64,000 nucleotides of DNA from Epiperipatus broadwayi (Eukaryota > Onychophora > Udeonychophora > Euonychophora > Peripatidae), in contig JAQFVV010012396.1 in assembly GCA_028023455.1 (NCBI GenBank), positions 9,340,085-9,404,084 of the forward strand. The letters are read 5' to 3'. Below are positions 1-23,440 of the stretch, piece by piece (the first letter of the stretch is position 1; each line of letters begins with the position of its first letter). A model generated the notes under the pieces. That model saw only the letters and a program-made list of their open reading frames with translations, did no database searches and was not told the DNA's origin. The translations under genes and the position numbers were made by a program.

Positions 1-2221
1 CTAAATCTAACACTAAGAGAAAAAAAAAATTACTAAATCTAACAGATAATATAAATGTGGAGTAGAATGTAAAAGAATAGTTATACAATACAGTAAAAGA
101 ATACAGTTATACAATACAGTTTGATAAATATTTTAGCAGTCAATAAGCATTTTTTGAGGGTAACGATATGCAATTCTACGTTCATTTGGTGCAAATAAAA
201 TTATATTTACCTTCGGGAATCTGGCATTTTAATAAAGATTAATTTGCTTTCACGTAAGTTTACGTCTTTCCGAGTTAGGGATACAAAAAAATATATATAT
301 ACATTTTTTTTTTTTTTGGTTGGAGAAGAAAAATGTCTGCTATTGGCAAAAGTCTGGAATAAGTGTCCATTTTGTGGATTTAACCTGGAAACAAAGAATC
401 ATGACAACAGCTATTAAAAAATATTTTCATGGGAGTTTCATCAGCTTCTAAATCTCTAGATTATTTTGGCAGCGGATCAGTAAGTTCCTTGAGGTTCTCG
501 TACGGGCAGGCAGCGAGTAAAAGCAGCATATACTTAAAAGCATGGGGTGATAACCCTACACGTATTTGGTTTTTACCCCAATATTAAGATTGTAGACATT
601 TTATAAGTTGATATCAAAAAACAATTTTCTCCGTGACTTGATTACTTCAACAAATTTCAGTAGTTCATTAGAATAATGAGAGCATAGCCATACAAATTAA
701 TACACGAAAAATATTAATATAATCTCTTTCCCAAAATGTCTCTTGTTCTTTACGGCTCCAACTTTTTAATTAATTAATATTTTTTTATTTTTCTTGATCT
801 CCCAAATCAGTTTATCAGCATTTCTATCTTTTTCTCTTTCTCTGGAATGCTTTTAACATTTTTATTTTTGGTTCCTTTGTTTGCGGTACATTACAATTAC
901 GATTCCTTGGAATTTAGAGAAGCTAAGTATATAACAAATAAAGAATTGCCTAGAGGTATATATAGCAAAGTCTTTTCATTACCCTCATCAAAATAAGAAG
1001 TGATAAAATAAAAATGTACATTTAAAACAAGTAATAATAATAAAAAAAAATAACATCTTTGCATATAACTGTATCTCTCAATTACTATTTTCTACAACAT
1101 ATTTCCAAATATGTTTTAAAATAATTATATAATTTTTTTTTTTTTTAAAAACAAAAAATTGAAACCTATTTCTCTCTCTGCCATATATATACCACTATTC
1201 GTATAAAATAATCGAACATATTGACGCCAATTTATATGAAATACGCTTATCCAGGGCAGTAGGTGAATACTATTTAATTCCCTTTAACAGGGTTTAAATC
1301 CGGCTACTGTTACAATATAGTTATGGTGTTTTATTTTATTTGTTCATTATATCATAGCATTAAAGAAGACTGCAGGTCAATCAAAACATAGGTATATGTG
1401 TATATATGTGCAATAAAAGGTTTTTGCTAAAAAGTGTTTAAAGTGATTTGGATAAATTGGATTTATATGTATTGATATCTATATAATGATTCAAATAATC
1501 TGCAACTGAATAATATATAAATTTAAGAACAATATTTTTTTTCTTATAAATGATTATATCCATTTATAAATCATATACAAAGGTACTGACAAAAAATAAA
1601 TGATGTAATATTTAAAATTTATTGCATAATAATGAAATATTAATATCGGATAATTTTGTAAATCCAGTAAAAACACTATAATAGATTGTTTTAAATGTAA
1701 AACAAATTTTTATAGCTAAATTTTAATCGACAAATTATTAAGCTTTTTTTTAAATAACACATTGATTAATAATAATGTTCATATAGTGTAATATAATTGA
1801 AAATAATTAGATCGCATGAAATAATCTTACATAAGAAACTGCATGGTATAAAGTTTTGCAAAAAATTGCTAATATCAAAAATATTTTTTATAAGGTCAGA
1901 CTAAATATCTCATTTTAATTTTGCAAGATTTAACCATGATGTTTCTTCTATAAGTTTATTTGATGTGATCTAATAATTATTTTAATTTACACACACATAA
2001 CCTATATATAAAGTCTAAGTAGATAGAGAATAAATATGTTTGTCTTTTAGTGTGATTAACTGAATATTTGATTATTTATTTTATATCAATTTTCCATATC
2101 AATTCTATTATGATGAAAAACTAATCATAATCATCCTGATCACAGCCAAATATTTTTATAATGAATATTTATTTTGACAATTAAAATTGAGATTTCTAAA
2201 TTTTATTTACGTAATGTATTG
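1..2221. other. AT-rich stretch, no gene seen
   Basis: No conserved coding region, RNA gene or clear element end could be recognised. It lies 3' of RpL5 exon 4 on the minus strand, so it may be RpL5 intron 4 or flanking sequence. I looked for the next RpL5 exon here and did not find it. Confidence 0.4.
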
Positions 2222-2359
2222 TGCCTAGATAAGACAAACAATTTCAGACATTCTACTTAAAATATTAATATTATCAAGCAAAATAATTATTGCCTAGATA
2301 AGACAAACAATTTCAGACATTCTGCTTAAAATATTAATATTATCAAGAAAATAATTCTG
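2222..2359. repeat. tandem duplication, two units of 69 bp
   Basis: Two near-identical direct units start at 2222 and 2291, each beginning TGCCTAGATAAGACAAACAA. They differ by one A/G change and a one-base change near the end. Such high identity in a non-coding stretch points to a recent slippage or unequal-exchange duplication. Confidence 0.9.
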
Positions 2360-4110
2360 TAGTCAGGTAAATAAACGAAAATTATAATCGTTAATTAATC
2401 TAGCGTACCAAAGCAGATTAACTTATATAAGCCATTTTATTCCATATACTTGTAATTGCTTCCCTATTTAACTTATTCGTTATTACGAACGCTTAAAACG
2501 CTTAAGAAATTTCAAATTATAAACATCCGGGTTGAGGTTAAGACTAACGGAAATCTATGCAGGCTATGCATGCACTTTTTAGATCTTTTCCATCTTTATC
2601 TGCAGATTCCAAAAAGGTAAATTTTATTTTTCTATGATAAAAAATAAAAATTTTATAATTTTTGTGATCAAGTAGATTGAATTTTTTTGTCTTTCTCTTA
2701 TTTTTTTGTTAGTTACTGGAGAACAGTTCAGCGTAAAATTATAACAGGAACAAGCTTTACTTTTTCCGTTGTATTTTGAAGAAAACGTTATGAGGGCCTA
2801 TTGGTTAAGTACTTTTATTTTTCTATATTTTTTTAAGTATTATTTTATTTTGTTTTTTAATTATTGTTTTATACATATATATATTGATAAAAAAATTACT
2901 ATTAAAACTAATATATAAAAAAAAGATCATGATTGTCTGCATTTTATTCTATAACGCGAGCTTAGTCTTTGAATTAATTGATGAGAGAAAAATTAATATA
3001 TTTCGGAAATATAATGACCTGATTTAGATGTTTCTATAATTTATTTTCTGCATTTTAATAGTAACATTATGTAAATGCTAAAAGTAACGATTTGACAGTA
3101 TATAAACTTAGGCCAATTATAGACTTGCAATATAAATTTCAAAGCTGCATATTTTTTAATTACTACTTTATTATATGTTTTTTTATATATATTTGATAAA
3201 AAAATTACTATCAAAATTAACTAATATTATTTTTATAAAGCGCAGTCAATATTGAAATAATTGAGAGAGTGCAAATCTCTCAAGCGCTTATGACTACAAC
3301 CAGCCAATCAAATATTAAGCACTGGGACAGAGAATTTTAATAAGAAAAGAGCGGTTCCACTCTCTTAACTTGTCTTAATATATATCCAAGCCAGTCCAAA
3401 GTACTTATATTTGAAAGCGTGAATCTTAAATATCATCAGACTTAATTCACTGAGTTCAAATTATAAACATACAGCGTGAAATCTTTCGATTTACATAAAA
3501 GTTTTCACAGTATATATATATAAACTACAAACGTATGTACATCAAAAACTCTATGATGAATTTAGTATTTCATTCACTTTTCATTTTGTATATAGTGACT
3601 ATTTTAGTAGTACTTTTTAATAAATTACAAACTGTATTGAAGTTCTTTATTATAATATTCAAATTGTAATAATTACTGATTAATATTAACTACTTGTTAT
3701 AAGGGATGTCTTATACATTGCAAACCCCTGTATGGAAATGCATTTTGCTGAGAAAAATGAAAAATACTAATATCTTTATTCTATGAAGTTTCCAAGTGAT
3801 GGATTGATTATTTTAGGTGTTATTATATACCAAATTTTTAGAAATTTTATGATGAATCCAACTAACCTACTAACAAAACAATAGTTTTAAGTTGTGCGCA
3901 TGATAATTTTGAATTTGTAAAATATTATGAAAATGATTATTAGAAATATTAACTTTTATTCTATTTTTTATTACTTTAAATATCAATAACTATGTTTTTT
4001 TCAACTTAATTACATTCTTTGGGGTTTTATGTTTCTAAAAATATATATTATGTCATTTTTGAGTAATATAAATTTAATTCATGATAAAATTTGTGGATTA
4101 ACATAATTTT
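2360..4110. other. AT-rich stretch with a diverged direct repeat pair
   Basis: No gene seen. Two diverged segments near 2,870-2,990 and 3,180-3,290 share a TTGATAAAAAAATTACTAT core followed by a similar AATTGA(T)GAGAG motif about 70 bp later, so they probably derive from one older duplicated or dispersed repeat. Confidence 0.4.
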
Positions 4111-4114
4111 TTAA

Positions 4115-4930
4115 ATATTCAATATGGCCGCTTCAGCAGTCAATAAGTTAAGATCGATCAACCTCTTCTCTTTCTTCTCTATTTTTATATTCAACCCAGT
4201 TATATTCAATACAATTCTTTTCATCATAATCTTTTTAATTGCCATTTTTAATAAGATTTCTACAATGTCAATTTTATCTTTCCAAGTTATTCTATTCTTC
4301 TTTTAAACAACACCTCTAAAGTATCAGAACTTTTCATCTTTATTTTCTTAACAGTCCACATATAATAATACAACTTTCCCCTCTTGAATCTCATTTCAAT
4401 AGATTTGTTTAGCTATGGTAATTCTAGCTAATTTGTTTATCACTATTTCCATTCAGTTTTTCACTTTCCTGAATATTTAAAAGCATTAAACTTGATTCAT
4501 AACTTCCTATCTAATATCCATATTTAATGTTTGCAACTCATCACCTATTTTCAATGGCTTTACTATTTTTAATATGATCTGTTTTAACATTTTGTTAAGA
4601 TCATTCTCACTATCCACAAATATTATAAATCTGATATAGCAAACGATTTCCATTTCTATGTTAATTAATAGTTTTCAAAACAAATCAAGTCTAGTATACA
4701 TTACCAAAATAGTAACTATACTCTATCCCAATATCTCTCTTTTTTTTAAGTATATTAAAACTTACAAATATTTTCTGATCCAAATACAAATTTTCTAATA
4801 ACTATAATCCAAATCGATATCTTTTTTTTCTCAAAATATTCAACAAAATAATCCAATTCATTTTATCGAATGTCTTTTCAAGATTTATGAAACAAATATT
4901 GCCTTGCCCCTCTATATCTCAACCAAGTTC
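4115..4930 (-). pseudogene. non-LTR retrotransposon reverse-transcriptase relic
   Basis: Read on the minus strand from about 4,905, one frame gives a CFINLEKTFDKMNW motif, the fingers/palm segment of LINE reverse transcriptases, where the family norm is similar to CFIDLEKAFDR.NW. A run resembling the NLY..Q segment follows. Toward 4,120 there is a KRR-rich stretch like the C-terminus of such polyproteins. Many stops and frameshifts interrupt it and no endonuclease domain was seen, so it is a 5'-truncated, long-dead copy. It looks more decayed than the RTE copy at 59-62 kb and its clade is uncertain. It may sit in an RpL5 intron, on the same strand as the gene. Confidence 0.6.
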
Positions 4931-16590
<11,660 letters not shown>

Positions 16591-16700
16591 ACCGGTAGAG
16601 GGAGATGAGGTTTGGACATGTGACTTAGCATATTTAGCTACTTTTTTGCAACTAATAACGTAGTTTGAAAGTTAAGTTCTATGTTGTGCAATTATTTTAT
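16591..16700 (-). promoter_or_regulatory. probable RpL5 core promoter region
   Basis: This lies immediately upstream of the TOP start on the minus strand. It includes TAAATATG, a weak TATA-like run, and GTCACATG, an E-box-like site. The assignment rests on position; no factor binding is shown by the sequence. Confidence 0.4.
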
Positions 16701-17180
16701 TTTAGAAGCATATCAAATTAATAAATTTATTAGAATTTTATTTTGCATAACAATTCATTTTATCAAAAGTTTCAGTCCTGATTTCTGATCGAAATTTTAT
16801 TTTTAAACTTTTACAATAAAAGTTGTAAACGTTTAAACATCAACAAAAAACTTGGGCCCTAAGCCTATAATGTATGATAGTTTCCTTACTAACTCTCTTT
16901 TTTTTTTTTTGCAAGAACACTGAGAAAGTGCAAGTAGTTACACACATTTATTAGCGTCATTCTTTTATAATCTTTAAAATCTAGTTTGTGCCCGGACAGT
17001 AATGTCGAGGTTAGCAGGAGTATGTCCAGTGCGATGTTTGGTATCATTTTTGAAATAAATTAATCAGTAGGCATGCAATATTCACACTTTTCTTGGATTT
17101 AAGAATCAGTGAGCTACTTGTGGTTTATTTATTTAGCACATGATTTTTTTTTTTAGTTTAATTATTAACAAAATATTAAA
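16701..17180. other. intergenic, no gene seen
   Basis: Upstream flank of RpL5. A less AT-rich patch near 16,985-17,045 could be coding-like but is too short to assign. Confidence 0.4.
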
Positions 17181-17184
17181 GAAT

Positions 17185-17460
17185 TTGTAGCGATCCCAGT
17201 CAACACTATAATATTTTCAATCCAAGCTCATTAGCTTATATAGTCATATAGGTCTGAACTCGGTTCAATACCTATACATTTTGTCTGGGGATATTGGATA
17301 AGTAGGCACTAGGTGGGGATTTTATGCACAAGCCTTCTGGCATCCATTGATTACTCTGACTTGCACTGAGTGTCAATACGTATAGAGAGTTTTGCCTGTT
17401 TTAATAACAGTTCTAAGCAAGCATAAAAAATGGTGATCATGTGATGTTCATTAGTAAACC
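17185..17460 (+). repeat. dispersed repeat, TCCATTGATTAC family
   Basis: Shares GGATAAGTAGGCACTAG, TGCACAA...CATCCATTGATTACT, TTGCACT..GTG, GAGAGTTTTGCC and GGTGATCATGTGATGT in this order with copies at 42.2, 42.6, 51.1 and 55.5 kb. Its left part (17,195-17,275) matches the reverse complement of 42,439-42,517, so the copies are rearranged relative to one another. No coding capacity. Confidence 0.75.
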
Positions 17461-18549
17461 ATATTAAGTCCTTTATTTCTGTCATAGTAGTCATAAGTTT
17501 GACAGTCATTAACTATGTCTTCCATAGTTTATATCTAGTCACATGTGTCAATAACTTTAATTTAAGAAGCACATGAGTGCAATGATTGCGATCTGAATCT
17601 GTTGATAAAATTTCAGTAAAAATGTAGGTAAATCAAATCTAGTGGTTTTATTGTTTGAAAAAAAAAAAGTAATTGGAACTTCATAAGAAATGTATTTTTT
17701 AAGCCATAATAAGATTTGATTATTATTGATTGGACATCCAGAAAGGGAATCTTAGGAGGTGAAACTATATTTTGAGCTATTGGAGTAAGTCCAATCTATT
17801 TAATAGTTTTTTATACATTTTCTATGAGGCATTTTTGATTGCAATCATCATCAGCATGTTTGTTAAAAATTATAACTTTCTTCAATAAAATTTCTATTTT
17901 TTTCAGCATTCTTCATTGAAAATTTTTGCATCTAATAGTCAAAAATATTCTGTAGCAAAATTTTCCAAATTCCAAGACCTGCCTAATTATTATTATTTTT
18001 TTTTCAACCATGCTTTATGTTCATATAATACATCAGTAAATATACTTAGTCTATAGAAAGGAGTTTGATATTAACTGAAAAGAGATCCTTTGATTTCTTT
18101 TTGGAATTGATTGGAGTAAATTCCTAATGTTTATAAATTCCTGTTACCGCAATTATTATTACTATGAGATTATTCATATAGTAACAGAATATGGATGAAT
18201 TATTCAGCAACTTGCAAAAACCAGCATTGTAAGTTCATTGATTTTACTTCTGATGAAAATCAACAAACACCATGATCTTTCTGTTTAATTAAAAAATCAG
18301 TGAGTTTCCTGGATATGAGTGTTCTTTTATTTATAATATATACATATAAATATTTACAATTATGATAGCTAAATTATGAACTTTAGTCCCAAAAGGCAAT
18401 AAAGGTAGCAGACAAGCCAATGGTTGGCAGCTGAAAACAGAGGGCATTAAGAATCCTGGTTGTGAACTCTGGCTGCCACTTGATGATCTTTTGTTTCACT
18501 TTCAAGTGAAGTAATATTGCATTAAATGAAAGATCTCTAGTATTAAATA
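17461..18549. other. AT-rich stretch, no gene seen
   Basis: No gene, RNA or element end recognised. Confidence 0.4.
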
Positions 18550-19460
18550 AGACATTATTGAATTTTGTGAAGTTAGGAAAAAAGTTGATGAGACAATTAA
18601 TTTGAAAAGTGGGCATACTTTACTACAAAGTACAAATGAAAGAACAATGCAAAATTAGTTATTCAAATTAATGGAAGATACCAAATGCAGATAATTCAGA
18701 CTTTTATTCCAACAAGTTCTCATTGTGATGAAGAAGTGGAGAATTTTTAATGGATGTACAAAAACTTTTGATGAGACCAAATAGTATTTTTAAATTACCA
18801 TGAGAAACTTTAATGCTAGAATTGGCAAACAATTAAAAGATGAAAGTGCTGTGGATAAAATTGATTATGGTGTTAGGAATGAAAGAGGTCCCTAACTTGT
18901 GGAGTTTGCCAAATTATGCTTTTTTTTTTCTTTAAGAAAAATGCTAAATAGACATGGTGGCATAATATTTCAAGATTGTAATATTTTTAGTAGATTCAAC
19001 ACTGAAAGTGATCATTGATTAGTTAGATGTATGATATGTGTCAATGTAAAACCAGAGATGAAAAAACTTAAGTCAGTATTAACCACTGATATTTCTAATC
19101 TTTAGAAATATTCCGATGAATTTAATTTAGAACTTCCAAATCACTTAAAAATATTAACAGATGTTGAGGACAGTTCAAACTTGACTGTAATCATACATGG
19201 CTGTAATCAATAAGTAGGTAGCTGATACTCTATTAGGAACTATGAGAAAATTAGCCCGTACAAAAAAGGAGTACAAATGTTAATTAAACTAAGACGAGAA
19301 TGTGTAAAGAAAAGAAGCAATATGAAATTTTGTAAAATGAAAAATTGAATATCAGGTTTTGTAAAATAGTATGGAAAAGAATTTATAATGTTATAAGAAA
19401 ATATAACTAAATTAACAAGGAAAGCTATAGAAGAGAATAAAAGTCTCAAAAATGAATAAC
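18550..19460 (+). pseudogene. RTE-type LINE relic, endonuclease region (copy 2)
   Basis: Plus-strand fragments match, in order, the endonuclease and linker of the LINE at 59-62 kb. They are a CEVRKKVDETINLKSGHTLL segment near 18,565-18,630, an IIQ..IPTSSHCDEEVENF-like segment near 18,690, NFNARIGKQ near 18,805 (catalytic GDFNAR with G-D changed to R-N), LVEFAK near 18,900, and KAIEENKSLKN at about 19,420-19,455. Both the family core and its 3' end are missing. Stops and frameshifts are frequent, so it is dead and older than the 59-kb copy. Confidence 0.75.
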
Positions 19461-20284
19461 AACAGAAAAATGAAACTATTACTAACAAAAGAGATAACAT
19501 CATGAATTATATGGAAGAGTTCTAAAAAAGAATTATATAGTTGCTGTGTGCACAGTATTCTTAATAAGCCATGTCTGCATCAAAATAAAATAACAATACA
19601 AAACAACTTTTATAATTCAGCAAGTTTATTTTTCAATGCTGACAAATGTTAACATTAATAGCAATGCAAATGATAAATAAAATAATAGATTGAAATCCTA
19701 AACTTTGGGAGAGAATTACTAACATGTTTGCGTGTTGGAATACTTCATTCTCACACATTGCAAATTAATATTACAGTCTATTAATTTACGTTTCCATAAC
19801 TCACACCTTTAGAGTCTATAACATAAACATCCTTTACTCCTAATTATTTCCAACTGAAGATAGCAGGCGCTGTCTTATTTCACTTCAGTCTATCATTTTG
19901 CCCTTCATTTTCAAGTGTTTAGAAATGAAAATATGGCTTTAACATAGCTCTGTTTTTTCTCCTTTTGACAAAACTTCATTATCCCCAACTTAACAGTTGT
20001 TTTCAATTTACATGCTCAGCTAATCTTTTATTAGTTTTGATCATTAGGATAATTTACCATTTTCTTTTGATAGGGAAATTTTCTAGAGTGCTCCATTTGT
20101 GGATAAAACAATAACATTGTACTGTCTACAGATATTTACAAATTTTGATCATAAACTTTATATTATAATATACTGTACGGAATATGTATACGCCATTTCA
20201 TCACTTTCAAATAAAAGTAGAAAAAATATAAAATCACCCTCAGGTAGAAATATATATATAAAAGAATTTAATAATTTCATTTAA
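19461..20284. other. no gene seen
   Basis: AT-rich sequence between the LINE relic and the TA-anchored element. Nothing could be assigned. Confidence 0.4.
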
Positions 20285-22161
20285 ATTAATATATATAATG
20301 CACAGATGGCAAACTTATTATATAATTATTTAAAGTTTAAAATCTAAAAACAAGATTGTTTTAATATAAAAAAATAAAAAAAAGGTTGTTAATTAGTTAT
20401 TTTTAATCTTAGAATGGAAATGATTTTCTATATTGACGTAATAGCAAACAGACCCTTGGGCATAAAGTCAGATAAGAGATAAATTAAAAAAATACTAGTG
20501 ATAAAATTTTGAGTAACTGTAAGAAAGCTGGCCAATAACAATGGAAATAAATACAATCCACAAAGAAAAGTCATCATCGCCAATAAAAACAGTGCCAAGC
20601 CAGGCAAGTTCAATCCTGGAATTTGATAATTCAAAAAGATATAAAAAAGAAACTTTGAAGTTGAGAAGGAGATTTGGATTGCATATTATTTAAATAAATT
20701 TATAAATGTATTGCGGATCTCCAAAATGTAAGGGTCAACAATAATTTACATTTCCCGTGTTTGCACCAGCTGAGGCAGTCCAGAGAATGATGGTTCCTGG
20801 AAACTGGCCAGCAACAGACTTGTCTCTACCTAGAACAATATGAAATGGAAAGAACTTTGAATTGTAGGATGCATCAAGAACTGCAAAGACGGACTTTATC
20901 TACAGCATTGGAAAGTATAAACTTGTTTTAAATGAAATATGAATATTAATTATATAATACAAACTTTTCAAGTATTTTAAGAGTCACTTAACTTTTAAAA
21001 GAAATCTCTCTTATCTGATTAAAAATTTAAATTACATCTATTTATATATTTTTTATATATGTGTTTAATATCATTTCCATTCTTGTAAATTTCTTTTAAA
21101 GTGATAATTTAAAAATAAGTGTAAATGGCTGCATAGATTCATAAGATTGTGTTAGTTTAAGCTGTGTTAATTTTGGTCTAATTGTTTCGTAGTTAAATCA
21201 GTGCTAGTGGATAGATATACAGATGTTTTATGTCAATGTAATTTGAATAGGTGCATTGGATACTCGCTCTCGTGTACTGCATTAGCATACAGGGCATAAT
21301 ACCCACCTGAACGTATGGCCCCAAAATGTAGCCATCACGTTGTCAATAGTCATAGACATATTTCTTATGCCATTAATTTTCTTACACTCTGGTTGGGAAA
21401 GTATCCAGCAAAGACTGCTATCCCCTTTTACAGAGCATATCGTATATATATATTTCAAGAATTTCTTTTCTGTATTACCAATTGGGCAGTGGGTAGTTCC
21501 TGTCTGTTGGTAAAATTTATTAATGATCATGGGGAAGATGCTCATTCCTTTCCACCATGATTCTTTATTTCTCAAATGATATCATACTACAGATGTAAAT
21601 TCTTATTAGCATGGTTGTGTTATGCGAATAATCTCACTTTGCATTGGTCACGTCGGTATATCAGTAAGCTAGCGTTGATTTAAATGCAAGATTTTAGCCT
21701 AAGGTTAAAAGGGATTGGGTTGTTATATGCATAATCTATATAGCCTATTAACGCTTAGTAAAATATTAAAAATTGTATTAAATCAATTAAATGATTCCAT
21801 CAGTGCATTTAATTCAAATCAAATATATTCACTAGTTAATTTAATTTTTTAGAACTTTCTTTTAATGTGTGTGTGCGTTATAATAAAATGTTTTGTTGAA
21901 TTCATTTTGGCAGGAACTACTTTTATATATTTTATTAATAATATTTAAAATTAAGAATTAGAAATTTTAACATTCAGAGTGATATTTTAAGCTCAGCTTC
22001 TCCCAGACCTGGTGGCTGGGGCTTTCGGTTTGATAAAAGAGTGACCTCTCCCATGCATATCTGCCTACTATCTAAATTTTTTAGGTTCCAATAGCCTAAT
22101 GGCATGCTGGTATGGCATATTAGATTATGGAGGTTCCATCGACTATTATATTATATATATG
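20285..22161 (+). mobile_element. TA-anchored non-coding element, copy 1 (5' truncated)
   Basis: Homologous along its length to 38.4-40.15 kb in the same orientation. Shared landmarks are GCACAGATGG near 20,300, CCCTTGGGCAT near 20,454, AATGGCTGCATAGATT near 21,124, and near the end CTGGGGCT, TGCCTACTA, GGTTC.AATRGCC and GAC.ATTATA(A)TATATATATG. It lacks the TGTAATGGGCATAC start seen in the other copies. Open frames at 21,282-21,575 are not preserved in the sister copy, so I do not call them genes. It is probably a non-autonomous DNA transposon of unknown superfamily. Confidence 0.75.
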
Positions 22162-22186
22162 CATAGAGATAGTCTACACTTCTCCT

Positions 22187-22787
22187 TCACTCTAGAAAAT
22201 AGTCTTTAAACTTTTCAGGTCTTCTGTGACTTTTTTTGATACCTAGGAGTAGGTATGAGTTTTCTTTGATAACACTGTATCTAGCTCTGATTGATTTGCT
22301 TGATGATAGATTATCATCACTTAGATCTGAAACATCCTCACTTAATCTGTTATAGTCTTCAACATCCTTATCAATGGCCGACTCTTTGTATTGCACTATT
22401 GAGGAGGTATTTTCACACTCTTCACTTAGCTGAGATTCTGATTTAGGATTAGCATATTTACTACCAATTTTATCCAATGTATCACACCAATGAATATGTA
22501 AGTATTTATATATCTCCTGACATGCAATCCATTTTCAAGCTTAATAACTAAAAACATCAGATATGACTTCCACGACAGCACCAGAAATCCATATCATTTT
22601 TATTAGATCAGAGCTTTCTTGCCCATGTTAGACACACTTGGAGAAAAATGTTGGTAAAACATGACTTCTATCAAAGCCTTTTTCATATCCATAACAATTA
22701 TTTTTTTTAAGGCAGATTTTTAAACATACTGCTTTTCAGTGATTCCATTTGATATTGGATAATAGGTGAAATTAAGATATGTCATTT
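22187..22787 (-). pseudogene. Ty3/gypsy pol relic, integrase C-terminal part
   Basis: On the minus strand, starting next to 22,800, one frame reads SAIFEMT, then YYPISNGITEKQYV, the end of the integrase catalytic core (family form: PYHPQSNG..ER, with the catalytic Glu). A poorly conserved tail ends in a 96-codon open frame rich in Ser, Asp and Glu (22,477-22,187). It continues the integrase sequence that breaks off at 31,497; the two halves are separated by 8.7 kb of later insertions. In-frame stops show it is inactive. Confidence 0.8.
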
Positions 22788-22801
22788 CAAAAATGGCAGA
22801 A
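22788..22801. repeat. left 14-bp target duplication of the fossil element
   Basis: CAAAAATGGCAGAA here matches CAAAAATGACAGAA at 31483-31496 with one mismatch. Both copies encode the same S-x-I-F codons of the gypsy integrase on the minus strand, as expected if an insertion split the gene and duplicated its target. Confidence 0.85.
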
Positions 22802-22815
22802 AGTAATATATATAT
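22802..22815 (+). mobile_element. left stub of the three-unit fossil element
   Basis: AGTAATATATATAT is the start of the unit sequence, cut off by the LTR element; the rest resumes at 30,505. The second unit has the uninterrupted form AAGTAATATATATTAAGG at about 30,845. Confidence 0.7.
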
Positions 22816-23298
22816 TGAAGCAGTCGGATCTGAGTTCGATCCTAGCTTCATGACATCTAGCCATAAGCCCACTTCAAACCCTAGTACTAATCTTAAATTT
22901 CCGATGCAATGGGGCTTTATACAGTCAATCCACGCTAATTTCCATAAAGGAAACTTATTTTATAAATGCATATTAAAATTCTTTCAGATTTAAATTGATC
23001 AATTCTATTAATAAATTCATGATAAAATTATTCATGAAGTTATATATATTACAACTGCGTGGATTGTTTGTATATATTTGTAAATATTTAAATATATATA
23101 ATTGTTCGAAAGTTTCATTGTGTCGGGACTATTTGTTTTTACTTTTAAATAATTTGTTAAAGTTTTAATGATTAAAAGCTACATTCTTTCGATAAGCTTT
23201 CAGATTTTCCCTTTCCAAAAACAACAGTTAAAAGTTTTATTAATTAGAAAAAAAAATAAGGATTTCCTAATTAAAATCATTTTCTGATTTTAAGAATC

Positions 23299-23318
23299 CA
23301 TTTTCTAATTAGAAAATG
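23299..23318. promoter_or_regulatory. conserved perfect palindrome in the LTR
   Basis: CATTTTCTAATTAGAAAATG is its own reverse complement and is kept without change in all three LTR copies (also 28390-28409 and 45259-45278). The core TAATTA is a homeodomain-type site. A regulatory role is inferred. Confidence 0.5.
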
Positions 23319-23432
23319 AATTCAAGTTAATGAGTTTGAAAGCCTTATCGAAGGAATGTATCTAAAAACAACAAGTAAATCTAAAAACATTGATAATGAA
23401 AGAAGCACTAGCCTGAAGGCATCAGAGGACAG

Positions 23433-23440
23433 TATATATA
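23433..23440 (+). promoter_or_regulatory. candidate LTR TATA box
   Basis: TATATATA preceded by a conserved CATCAGAGGACAG. The same block is kept in LTR B at 28523-28530 and in LTR C on the minus strand near 45,135. Downstream sequence, GTTGTAGAGAAGTG, is also conserved and could hold the start. In an AT-rich genome this is weak evidence by itself. Confidence 0.35.

Noticed and set aside
2870-3290. Possible mobile element bounded by the two TTGATAAAAAAATTACTAT segments
   Set aside because: They are direct, diverged and AT-rich; no matching ends or target duplication were found.
4124-4306. 60-codon plus-strand open frame starting MAASAVNK
   Set aside because: It is the antisense shadow of the LINE relic on the minus strand.
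19240-19503. 87-codon minus-strand open frame, hydrophobic
   Set aside because: Antisense of the RTE relic copy 2, same effect.
21282-21575. 97-codon minus and 81-codon plus open frames on top of each other
   Set aside because: They lie in the TA-anchored element and are not kept in the sister copies at 39.4 kb or 36.9 kb.
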